Below are positions 45,849 to 53,303 of a DNA stretch of 64,000 nucleotides, one piece after another. Source of the stretch: Corynebacterium flavescens. GTDB taxonomy: Bacteria; Actinomycetota; Actinomycetes; Mycobacteriales; Mycobacteriaceae. The stretch spans positions 186,001 through 250,000 of the forward strand of contig NZ_VXKK01000026.1 in the NCBI RefSeq assembly GCF_008693105.1, written 5' to 3'. The translations under genes were made by a program, and so were the position numbers. Each line of letters starts with the position of its first letter. Position 1 is the stretch's first letter. Below the pieces are notes generated by a model that was given only the letters and a program-made list of their open reading frames with translations, had not been told where the DNA came from and ran no database searches.

Positions 45849-46499
45849 TCATGACTGATCTCCGGTTTGAGACCGAACCTCAAGTTGGTCGCTGGGGACT
45901 TCAAAACCCCAACGCGCGAGTGAGATGGTGGCATCGACCTCGTTGCCCCAGACATCCCAATGGGCCCGAGACGGTGCCTCACGGCGGGCAAACAGCTCCA
46001 GGAATCGGCCCTCACCCGCCAGGCGCTCGACAATGTGATGGACTTCTTCAGGTTTATGCGAGTGCTCCTGAAGTGGATGGAAACCCCAGTTGGGCTGGGA
46101 GCGGAAGGCGACCTTGGTGCCTTTACCGCGCACCCCGAGAAGTAGGAGCTCGCCGGCGTTACGGAAGGTGTTACCGAGCGTGAAGCGCGGTTTAGCCCAG
46201 AAGTAGAAGCTCGTGTAGCGGAAACCCCATGCTTCAAGAACCCGAAGGCCATCGGGCACGGTGGCGTTGGTGACCCAGAGGAAGCAAAAGGAGTTATCAG
46301 CTGCGATCTCTCTAATTCCCTCACCCATGGCGCAGATGCGGTCGGTGGTCATGAGTTCGTAGTGCTGGGAGGCTCCATACTTGCCCTTTTGCGACGGCAC
46401 CCATGGTGGGTCCGCATAAATCGCGGTGTAGGTCCCAGCTGCTGGCGTAGGTGGCGGAATGCTGGCGGCAGAGCCCTGGTGGTTGGTGTTGATAGTCAT
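45849..46499 (-). CDS. MT-A70-family adenine N6-methyltransferase
   Basis: 216 residues. The catalytic DPPW motif is in YTAIYADPPWVPSQKGKYGASQHYELM, and the SAM-binding end is GRFLELFARREAPSRAHWDVWGNEVDA, in the circularly permuted order of MT-A70 enzymes. It probably methylates adenines in the element's own DNA, protecting it from restriction in the recipient, a job complementary to the ArdA-like proteins. GGAGATCGAATC precedes the ATG. No restriction partner is adjacent. Confidence 0.87.
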   Translation of the reverse strand: MTINTNHQGSAASIPPPTPAAGTYTAIYADPPWVPSQKGKYGASQHYELMTTDRICAMGEGIREIAADNSFCFLWVTNATVPDGLRVLEAWGFRYTSFYFWAKPRFTLGNTFRNAGELLLLGVRGKGTKVAFRSQPNWGFHPLQEHSHKPEEVHHIVERLAGEGRFLELFARREAPSRAHWDVWGNEVDATISLARWGFEVPSDQLEVRSQTGDQS

Positions 46500-46830
46500 G
46501 ATTCGATCTCCTTTGGAAAAGAGGGGTTAGTGGTTCGTGAGCGTGGAGCAGGTCGCCGGAAACCTCCTGGTCGGCTGGCTCTGGCCCTATTACCCGATAA
46601 ACGGTGTGGAATTAAAAGATGTGGAAAAATGCCGCTGACCCCGATCCGACACCGCCAGACCCTTAAGAAGTGGTCAAAGTGGTGCCGGCTAGCTACCGGT
46701 GTGGAATTAACAACGATGAAGCGCTGAGCGGCCTTAACAGAGGTGAGAGAGGTTGGGATTGTCAAGAGATTGGCGAATATCATTGCTGGTGTGCCAATGG
46801 TCTGAGATTCGGTAGTCACTGGCAATCCCC
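46500..46830. other. Gene-free leader with 14 bp direct repeats
   Basis: No convincing gene in 331 bp. CGGTGTGGAATTAA occurs at 46612-46625 and again at 46697-46710, 85 bp apart, and the second copy sits beside GCCGGCTAGC/ACCGGT palindromes. It lies upstream of the methyltransferase operon and next to the transfer genes, so it could contain the operon promoter, a regulator site or an origin of transfer. I could not decide between these. Confidence 0.4.
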
Positions 46831-47154
46831 TTATCTTTTTCCTTGGCCTGGCCCGTGCTGATCGTCATCCCAGATCCCATCGTCTGGGTGGTTAAACAGG
46901 TAGTTGTAGCGGTAGTCGACCTCGTCGATCTTCCGACGGGCTTCGAGATAGTCCTGAAACAGCTCGAACGAGGGATTAGCGGACGTCTCTTGCCTCAACT
47001 CTCTGGGCGTGCCTTCGAACAAGATGAGGCCGCAGACCCAGAAATAGACCGCGAATACCCCGAGAGCGATAGCAAGAAGAGATTGGTGATTGACTCCTGC
47101 GAGGACCGCAGGAATGAAACAGACGTAGCCGAGAAGGAATAGGAACCGGTTCAT
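46831..47154 (-). CDS. Two-helix membrane protein of the element
   Basis: 107 residues. Two N-terminal helices (FLFLLGYVCFIPAVLAGV, LLAIALGVFAVYFWVCGLILF) precede a charged cytoplasmic tail (RRKIDEVDYRYNYLFNHPDDGIWDDDQ). The ATG overlaps the stop of the upstream gene (ATGA). No family recognised; such small membrane proteins are common near coupling ATPases. Confidence 0.6.
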   Translation of the reverse strand: MNRFLFLLGYVCFIPAVLAGVNHQSLLAIALGVFAVYFWVCGLILFEGTPRELRQETSANPSFELFQDYLEARRKIDEVDYRYNYLFNHPDDGIWDDDQHGPGQGKR

Positions 47155-47465
47155 TTGAATCGCCGCCCTGAAACCCGATTGGCTGCGGACTGGGCGTAGT
47201 TGGCAATGATGGGCTCGATGTAGCGAGCTACCTCAGGGGTGCGCTCGCAGTGCTCCTTTGCTCGATTGACCAACGCTGCGGTGTGGTTCAATACCTGATC
47301 AGCCAATGCGGCTTGGGTGTAATCCTCGAACATTTCAAGCTCTGCGTGCGATTTGATCTTGGCGGCTTCTAACCGAGTCTGGTGATCAAGTGCTTCGAAT
47401 TGGTTGGGTTCATTTCGGGATAGGTCGCGCCTACCGCCAAAGAATGGAACTAGGTTGGATGACAT
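47151..47465 (-). CDS. Hypothetical helical protein of the element
   Basis: 104 residues, largely helical (EALDHQTRLEAAKIKSHAELEMFEDYTQAALADQVLNHTAALVNRAKEHC), without membrane segments. GAAGGG precedes the ATG. It is the first gene of a two-gene unit, and is divergent from the orphan integrase-like gene. Function unknown. Confidence 0.55.
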   Translation of the reverse strand: MSSNLVPFFGGRRDLSRNEPNQFEALDHQTRLEAAKIKSHAELEMFEDYTQAALADQVLNHTAALVNRAKEHCERTPEVARYIEPIIANYAQSAANRVSGRRFK

Positions 47466-47605
47466 TGCGTTGCCCTTCTCCAGTACTCTCGACCTACCCC
47501 GTGAGGCTTACGGTCGGGCCGCTCCTTTAGCGACTGGATTCAGACTAAAACATAGGTCTACCTGCAATAAAGCATAAGCATGATAACTCTCTTTAGACTG
47601 GAGCA

Positions 47606-47929
47606 ATGACCGAAGAATCTCGATACCCCGACAACGAAATGATGTTTGCGAAACCTCTTCCGGATGAGTGGCTGGAGTTTGCAGACTTGAGAGAGGATCT
47701 CCTCCTAAACTATGGCTACAACACAGCTCGGGCCTACTGGAATGACCTAGAGGAATGGTTCTGGTGGTCGATCGAAAGAGATAAGGACGTACTTGACCTC
47801 AGCGAAAAAGATCAGAAGCAGTACATCGCGCTGCTGAGACGGAGGAAATACAGCGAGAGTACGATCCGCCGAAGACAGGTGACGCTTCGGCTCCTGTACC
47901 GGCTTCGGGACGAAAACCCAAAAGGATAA
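47606..47929 (+). CDS. Orphan integrase SAM-like (core-binding) domain
   Basis: 107 residues matching the N-terminal DNA-core-binding domain of tyrosine recombinases: EFADLREDLLLNYGYNTARAYWNDLEEWFWWSIERD, then KYSESTIRRRQVTLRLLYRLRDENPKG, which is where the catalytic domain normally begins. No catalytic R-H-R-Y domain follows in any frame. TAGACT lies 6 nt before the ATG (leaderless). It is either a broken integrase or a free-standing DNA-binding or excision-type protein; the clean stop and promoter make the second possible. Confidence 0.6.
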   Translation: MTEESRYPDNEMMFAKPLPDEWLEFADLREDLLLNYGYNTARAYWNDLEEWFWWSIERDKDVLDLSEKDQKQYIALLRRRKYSESTIRRRQVTLRLLYRLRDENPKG

Positions 47930-48144
47930 GGGTTCCACGATGAGGAGTCTTTATGTGATGCATAATTTAAGTTAATAGATGACCGTAAATTATAGGATGG
48001 TGAGATCGCAGGAAAACTAAGTCAGCTGGCCACCGCGACTTCTACCTCAACCACGATTCCGCTCGACGTGGCAGATTTCTCGAGCTTAAAAAGCCGGTCT
48101 TGAGGAGTATCAACAACACAATCGTGTCGTGTCAGCTAGGCACT

Positions 48145-48288
48145 CTATGTGGCACATTCAATTCCATCTGCGCTCGGCTGATCGACCAGATAATCGAGAA
48201 GGCGAAGCGCTCTATCGATATCTGACTTGTCAGCTTTGGCTGTTTCAACATTTCCGAATCCGCTATCGAGCTTGGCGTCTAACTTCAT
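48145..48288 (-). CDS. Possible 47-residue acidic helical peptide
   Basis: An ORF of 47 codons (MKLDAKLDSGFGNVETAKAD... then DIDRALRLLDYLVDQPSADG) has an amphipathic, coding-like composition in an otherwise decayed stretch. There is no clear ribosome-binding site; AAGGAA lies about 30 nt upstream. It may be a fragment of a larger lost gene. No family recognised. Confidence 0.25.
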   Translation of the reverse strand: MKLDAKLDSGFGNVETAKADKSDIDRALRLLDYLVDQPSADGIECAT

Positions 48289-48704
48289 TATTATTGCGTA
48301 AATTTTTATTTAGTTGTTCCTTGTATATTGCTCTTTATTATGAAGCAAGGCTGAGTGTAGGTGAAGGATGAAAATTGCAACATTGGTGGAGGTCAGCGGA
48401 CCTTGGGTCACCGTCGCAGGCAAGCAGCCCCCGTCCGGGATGAGAGCTCGCGAGCCTCTTCTTCCGAGGTAAGATAATCCACCAGTGCTCCCCCTTTAGA
48501 TCATCAACAACCCAGTCCACATAGCTATCCATGTCCGAGGTGTCATTAGTTGCGTACATGCCGTGGAATTTATCCGTGACCTCATGTGGGCGAACAGAAT
48601 TCGCGCCCATTGCAGTAGGCAGGCCATGCAGCTGCCCCGGGTGATACGAACAGTTGAGCCGACATCGGATGAGGTGGCCAGCATGAGCTGGAGTGATGCA
48701 GGGT

Positions 48705-48732
48705 TTCACAAAACTACTGTTCAGGGTATAAT
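48705..48732 (+). promoter_or_regulatory. Probable hsd operon promoter
   Basis: TTCACA (48705-48710) and a perfect TATAAT (48727-48732), 16 bp apart, lie about 218 nt before hsdM. It is the strongest -10 match ahead of the operon and implies a long 5' leader containing the short upstream ORF. Confidence 0.6.
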
Positions 48733-48893
48733 TGCACCATTAGCATTTGCCCGCTCCCTGTGTTCGCGAACCATGCCAGGAGGCGTGGACGGAATGGTTA
48801 ACGGGTATTGCTCGACGTTAATGTCTGACGCGGTCAGTAATGTCGGTATCAACTAGAAGATAAGCCACGTTCCGTGGAGGAGACGAACAGCAT

Positions 48894-48956
48894 ATGACCT
48901 TAAGAGCCCAAGGTAAGAAGTTAGCGGCCAAGCTGCCGAAGGTGGTGGCATGGTAG
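48894..48956 (+). CDS. 20-codon upstream ORF overlapping the hsdM start
   Basis: MTLRAQGKKLAAKLPKVVAW, basic and helical, preceded by a strong GGAGGAG ribosome-binding site. Its last codons overlap the hsdM ATG (48950) in another frame: hsdM starts 6 nt before the uORF stop ends. hsdM's own site (AAGGTGGTGG) is inside the uORF, so translation of the uORF probably controls or couples hsdM translation. The peptide itself may have no function. Confidence 0.5.
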   Translation: MTLRAQGKKLAAKLPKVVAW

Positions 48957-51406
48957 TGGCTCTTAAGAAATCTCATCTTTATGGTTCCCTCTGGAAAAGC
49001 GCCGATGAGCTGCGCGGCGGCATGGACGCTAGCCAGTACAAGGACTACGTCCTAACGCTGCTCTTCGTAAAGTACGTCTCGGATAAGGCCAAGAGCGATC
49101 CTTACAGCCTGATCGAGGTTCCCGAGGGTGGCTCTTTCGATGATCTGGTTGCCGTGAAGGGTGCCCCGGACATCGGCGAGAAGATGAACATCGCCATCCG
49201 CCGGCTGGCTGAGGAGAACGACCTACAGGGCGTGATCAACAACGCCGACTTCGATGACCCAAACAAATTGGGCGAAGGCAAGGCGATGCAGGATCGCCTG
49301 ACCAACCTCATTAGCATCTTCCAGGACATCGACTTCACTGGTTCGCGTGCTGAAGGTGACGACCTGCTCGGGGATGCGTATGAGTACCTCATGCGACATT
49401 TTGCAACAGAGTCCGGCAAGAGCAAGGGCCAGTTCTACACCCCGGCTGAGGTTTCCAGGATCATGGCTCAGGTGCTGGAAATCCCGAAGGATGCTCCCCG
49501 CTCCACCACCGTTTATGACCCGACCTGTGGATCTGGTTCGCTGTTGATCAAGGTGGCAGACTCTGCGCCCAACGGTTTGTCGATCTATGGCCAGGAGAAG
49601 GATAACGCCACCTGGGCTTTGTCTCGAATGAACATGATCCTGCATGGCAACGAGACGCATGACATTCGCCAGGGAGACACGCTCTCTGATCCAAAGTTCC
49701 TCAAGGCCGAGCAACTACAGACCTTTGACTACTTCGTCGCTAACCCGCCGTTCTCCGTAAAGACCTGGAAGAACGGTTTCGACAAAGAGTACGGACGGTT
49801 CGACGGTTTCGCTGAACCGCCGGAGAAGAACGGTGACTACGCATTCCTACTTCACATGGTGAAGTCTCTTAAGTCTGACGGTCGGGGAGCGGTGATTCTT
49901 CCCCACGGAGTGCTCTTCCGTGGCAACACTGAGGCCCAGATCCGTGAAGAGCTAATCAGGCGTGGCCTGATTAAGACGATCATTGGATTGCCGGCCAACC
50001 TATTCTACGGAACTGGCATTCCGGCTTGCATCATCGTTATCGATAAGAAGGAAGCGGCTAACCGGACGGGCATCTTTATGATCGATGCCTCCAAGGGGTT
50101 TGAGAAGGACGGCGCTAAGAACCGTCTGCGTCCTCGAGATATGCGCAAGATCATCGACACCTACCTCGCCGGTGAAGCAGTTGAGCGTTACGCACGAATG
50201 GTGCCGCTGTCGGAGATCTCCGATGCGAAGAACAGCTACAACCTCAACATTCCGCGCTATATCGACACCTCTGAACCTGAAGACATCCAGGATCTGGAAG
50301 CCCACCTTAAGGGTGGTATTCCGAACCGAGATCTCGATGCCTTAGTCGAATACTGGGATGCTTTCCCGAACCTGCGTAATGAGCTGTTCCGGCCTCTCCG
50401 CGAGGGATATTCAGAGCTCACAGTGGAGCCCGAGCAGGTAGCCAAGGTGATTGAGGAATCGGAGGACGTCAAAGCTTTTACCTCGACTGTCTCCAAGGCT
50501 GTTGAGGAATGGTGGAACTCTCACCGAGGCCAACTGGAGGCGATTGACTCCCAGACCAGGCCTCAGCAGCTGATTGAGGATCTTGGCGATGACCTGCTGG
50601 AGAAATTCCGGGGTCGCCCGTTGATCAGTGAGTACAGCGTGTACGAGCAGCTGATGAGTTATTGGAACGACACTATGCATGATGATGTCACCCTGATCGT
50701 CGGTGCTGGATGGGTTGATGCTGCGCAACCTCGTGAAGCTCGCATCACTGGCTACGACAACAAGAAGAAGCCGAAGTACGAGAGCGCCGATCTAGTCTTT
50801 GGCACGGGAGTCAAGGCTCAACGCTGGGTGACTGACCTGATCCCGCCGGCGCTGATCATCGACCGGTACTTCGCCGACGAGAAGACCGAGCTGGAGCGGC
50901 TGACTGCCGAACAGGAGCGCATCAGCCAGGAGCTACAAGAGTATATCGAGGAGCACGCAATCGAAGAGGGTTTGCTCTGGGAGGCCGTCAACGTTGACGG
51001 TGGCATCAAGGTCAAGGATGCTCGCGACCGACTGAAGACTGCCAAGCTAGAAGACGCCGAAGCCGACGAGATTGCCGCGCTGAACACGGTGATCAAGCTG
51101 TTTGCATCAGAGACTGCAGCGAAGAAGGCAGTCAAGGATGGAATGTTGCAGCTGGACACGAAGGTGATTGCAACGTACGCCAAGCTCTCCGAGGAGGAGA
51201 TCCGTGAGCTGGTAACTAGCGACAAGTGGCAGACTGTCGTCGCAGGTCGGTTTGCTAGTGAAGTCGATACTGCAACCTACCAACTGACACGCCGTATCCA
51301 AGAGCTCGGCAAGCGATACGACGAGACTGTTGATGATCTCGACGCTGAACTAGAAGACCTTCAGAAGAAGGTGGCGGTCCACCTAGCGGATATGGGGATT
51401 CAATGA
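48950..51406 (+). CDS. hsdM: Type I restriction-modification methyltransferase subunit
   Basis: 818 residues, longer than the usual 480-550. HsdM_N lies at about 8-140 (LYGSLWKSADELRGGMDASQYKDYVLTLLFVKYVSDKA). The N6-adenine methyltransferase domain has motif I TVYDPTCGSGSLLIKVAD and motif IV FDYFVANPPFSVKTW. An extension of about 350 residues (about 465-818) has coiled-coil character and may contact HsdR or HsdS. With HsdS it methylates the recognition site; with HsdR it makes the restriction complex. hsdS overlaps the stop by 4 bp. Confidence 0.94.
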   Translation: MVVALKKSHLYGSLWKSADELRGGMDASQYKDYVLTLLFVKYVSDKAKSDPYSLIEVPEGGSFDDLVAVKGAPDIGEKMNIAIRRLAEENDLQGVINNADFDDPNKLGEGKAMQDRLTNLISIFQDIDFTGSRAEGDDLLGDAYEYLMRHFATESGKSKGQFYTPAEVSRIMAQVLEIPKDAPRSTTVYDPTCGSGSLLIKVADSAPNGLSIYGQEKDNATWALSRMNMILHGNETHDIRQGDTLSDPKFLKAEQLQTFDYFVANPPFSVKTWKNGFDKEYGRFDGFAEPPEKNGDYAFLLHMVKSLKSDGRGAVILPHGVLFRGNTEAQIREELIRRGLIKTIIGLPANLFYGTGIPACIIVIDKKEAANRTGIFMIDASKGFEKDGAKNRLRPRDMRKIIDTYLAGEAVERYARMVPLSEISDAKNSYNLNIPRYIDTSEPEDIQDLEAHLKGGIPNRDLDALVEYWDAFPNLRNELFRPLREGYSELTVEPEQVAKVIEESEDVKAFTSTVSKAVEEWWNSHRGQLEAIDSQTRPQQLIEDLGDDLLEKFRGRPLISEYSVYEQLMSYWNDTMHDDVTLIVGAGWVDAAQPREARITGYDNKKKPKYESADLVFGTGVKAQRWVTDLIPPALIIDRYFADEKTELERLTAEQERISQELQEYIEEHAIEEGLLWEAVNVDGGIKVKDARDRLKTAKLEDAEADEIAALNTVIKLFASETAAKKAVKDGMLQLDTKVIATYAKLSEEEIRELVTSDKWQTVVAGRFASEVDTATYQLTRRIQELGKRYDETVDDLDAELEDLQKKVAVHLADMGIQ

Positions 51407-52584
51407 ACACCTTGACTAATCCCCAGTGGCGAAACGTTCGGCTCGGCGATATAGGGCAAAGCCTAATCGGGTTGACGTATAGTCCTAGCAATGTCAAGCG
51501 TTCAGGGACGCTTGTCCTCCGTTCATCGAATATTCAGGATGGCGAGCTTGCATTCGATGACAATGTATATGTCGATTGCGCGATTCCCGAGAAGATCCGC
51601 ACACGTGAGAATGATATTCTCATCTGCGTCCGTAATGGCAGCCGTCGATTGATCGGTAAAAGCGCCATACTCGATCGTCGAGTCTCCGGACAGACCTTCG
51701 GTGCTTTCATGGCTGTATACCGCTCCGATTTGAACCCGTTCCTGCGGTACTTCTTCCAGTCTGATGACTTTAAGCGTCAGATCGACGAACATCTAGGTGC
51801 GACGATTAATCAGATCACGAACGGGAGCCTCAACGGATTCGTTGTCACCCTTCCCTCTGAGTCGGAGCAACAAGCGATCACGGAACGGCTTCAAGATGGG
51901 GATCGGCTGATTGCTACTCTCAAGCGCCTCATCTCGAAGAAGCATGCAATCAAGCAAGGCATGATGCAGGAGTTGCTTACTGGACGCACGCGCCTACCGG
52001 GATTTAAGCAAGCATGGTCCAGAGCAACATTAGGGAGAATCTCCAAAGTAACTATGGGACAGTCTCCAGTAGGATCTAGTTACAACACTAAAGGAAATGG
52101 TCTGCCGCTCATTCAGGGAAACGCCGATGTTTCGAAACGAGCTACCATCGAGCGAGTTTGGACTAGTTCGCCAACGAAAATATCTGAGCCCGGCAATGTA
52201 ATTCTAACGGTTCGAGCTCCTGTGGGACATGCGGCAATAGCTTCACATAGGATCTGCCTTGGGCGTGGCGTCTGCGGACTTGACGCAGGAAAAGATAACT
52301 CGTTTCTATTTCATCTCTTGGTCAGCAGCGAGTCAAGATGGTCTCTTTTTTCTCAAGGAAGTACGTTCACAGCAGTGGGCTCAAATGAGGTGGACTCTTT
52401 CACTATCGATTGGCCATGCGACCCTGAGGAGCGCTCCGCTATTGCGAAAGTCCTGCAGGATGCTGACCAGGAAATTGACGCTCTCCAGCGCCGCCTTGAA
52501 TCCGTCTCTAGCATTAAACAAGGCATGATGCAGGAGCTTCTCACTGGGAGAGTCCGCCTTCCTGTAGGGGGTCAGGCACGATGA
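51403..52584 (+). CDS. hsdS: Type I restriction-modification specificity subunit
   Basis: 393 residues with two target-recognition domains (about 5-150 and 205-355), each followed by a conserved helical spacer containing the repeated KQGMMQELLTGR motif (about 187-198 and 372-383). The two target domains read half-sites separated by the coiled coils. The second domain's DNA (about 52,020-52,400) is visibly AT-richer than the rest, a sign of domain swapping. ATGA overlaps join it to hsdM and to the HEPN gene. Confidence 0.93.
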   Translation: MNTLTNPQWRNVRLGDIGQSLIGLTYSPSNVKRSGTLVLRSSNIQDGELAFDDNVYVDCAIPEKIRTRENDILICVRNGSRRLIGKSAILDRRVSGQTFGAFMAVYRSDLNPFLRYFFQSDDFKRQIDEHLGATINQITNGSLNGFVVTLPSESEQQAITERLQDGDRLIATLKRLISKKHAIKQGMMQELLTGRTRLPGFKQAWSRATLGRISKVTMGQSPVGSSYNTKGNGLPLIQGNADVSKRATIERVWTSSPTKISEPGNVILTVRAPVGHAAIASHRICLGRGVCGLDAGKDNSFLFHLLVSSESRWSLFSQGSTFTAVGSNEVDSFTIDWPCDPEERSAIAKVLQDADQEIDALQRRLESVSSIKQGMMQELLTGRVRLPVGGQAR

Positions 52585-53303
52585 ATGCGATGAATACTGA
52601 TTGGGCACTAAAAGAGCTGGACACTTTTATCTATCTGACTGAGCATATTCCTCACCCGAGTCCTAGCGTCATAGGTAGTTTTCCGCGGGGTTCTAAAGCC
52701 GATATTGCTTCTCAGGCGCAAGTAGCCGAGAAAATTATGGATCGGACTACTCCAGGCTGGCGTTCTGAGTTGGTTGGCGCTAGGTCGGGCACTTGGGATC
52801 GTCATTATGAGGCTGCAGTCAGGGCTCGAGCTCAACTCCATCGCGCTGAAGAAATCTCTCAGAACCTGGGCGAGAACGCTCCAGAGCTCTCTGCTGCGGA
52901 GTTACACCCTTGGATCTGGGATGGTGCGCTATCTCTGTGGCAGTCAGGTCATTACCGTGAAGCCATCGGTGGTGCGATTCGCAAACTCAATGCTGAGACG
53001 CAGAACAAGATCGGTCGTCGGGATGTCAGTGAGACAAATCTTTTCAAGCAGGCCTTTTCCACCGATCAGCCAAAGAAAGGAGCGTCTAGGCTACGACGAA
53101 TGAAAGATGACGGCAGCGACACCTATAAGTCGGTTCAGCGTGGCGCTATGACATTTGCTGAGGGAGTCTTTGCTGGTATTCGAAACCCTCTTAGCCATGA
53201 AGCTGATCAAGAGCTTACGGAGCAAGAAGCTCTTGAGTATCTCGCCGCCCTCAGCGTTCTGGCACGCTGGGTGGATGAATCCACCGTGGAGGTATCGTCA
53301 TGA
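52581..53303 (+). CDS. TIGR02391/Ymh-family HEPN-type protein inside the hsd operon
   Basis: 240 residues. The C-terminal half carries the family signature HPWIWDGALSLWQSGHYREAIGGAIRKLNAE and a HEPN-type R-x4-H motif, Arg201-His206 in GIRNPLSHE, the active-site pattern of HEPN RNases. It is stop/start-coupled to both hsdS and hsdR (ATGA each side), so it is made in step with the restriction complex. It may act as a second, RNA-cleaving line of defence if restriction fails. That role is inference; related proteins are known beside type I systems. Confidence 0.75.
   Translation: MNAMNTDWALKELDTFIYLTEHIPHPSPSVIGSFPRGSKADIASQAQVAEKIMDRTTPGWRSELVGARSGTWDRHYEAAVRARAQLHRAEEISQNLGENAPELSAAELHPWIWDGALSLWQSGHYREAIGGAIRKLNAETQNKIGRRDVSETNLFKQAFSTDQPKKGASRLRRMKDDGSDTYKSVQRGAMTFAEGVFAGIRNPLSHEADQELTEQEALEYLAALSVLARWVDESTVEVSS

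Larger units (their letters stand above)
37521..47929. mobile_element. Integrated conjugative/mobilizable element module at tRNA-Glu
   Basis: A run of almost exclusively minus-strand genes: large serine recombinase, four ArdA-like antirestriction genes, replication-relaxation protein, VirD4-like coupling ATPase, MT-A70 methyltransferase and small coupled genes, closing near an orphan integrase-like domain. No relaxase with a clear HUH motif and no complete type IV secretion apparatus was seen, so it is either mobilizable or extends past this module. The right end given is only the last mobile-type gene; the defence genes beyond may belong to the same element. Confidence 0.6.
47930..48893. other. 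Decayed, AT-richer stretch without convincing genes
   Basis: About 960 bp with only short fragments. One reads EIAGKLSQLATATSTSTTIP... on the plus strand (48002-48103), protein-like but lacking a start because of an upstream TAG. Another on the minus strand (about 48470-48570) reads YATNDTSDMDSYVDWVVDD-type sequence. They look like remains of lost genes at the border between the transfer module and the defence island. The hsd promoter lies at its right end. Confidence 0.5.

Noticed and set aside
45601..45852. 83-codon frame overlapping the small membrane protein gene
   Set aside because: The alternative frame encodes a clean two-helix membrane protein with a ribosome-binding site; this one looks random despite an ATGA junction.
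48338..48709. 123-codon minus-strand frame in the spacer before hsdM
   Set aside because: Mixed composition, no ribosome-binding site, and a plus-strand frame of similar quality overlaps it; treated as remnants.
48563..48856. 97-codon plus-strand frame before hsdM
   Set aside because: The likely hsd promoter (48705-48732) lies inside it, and the product resembles no family.
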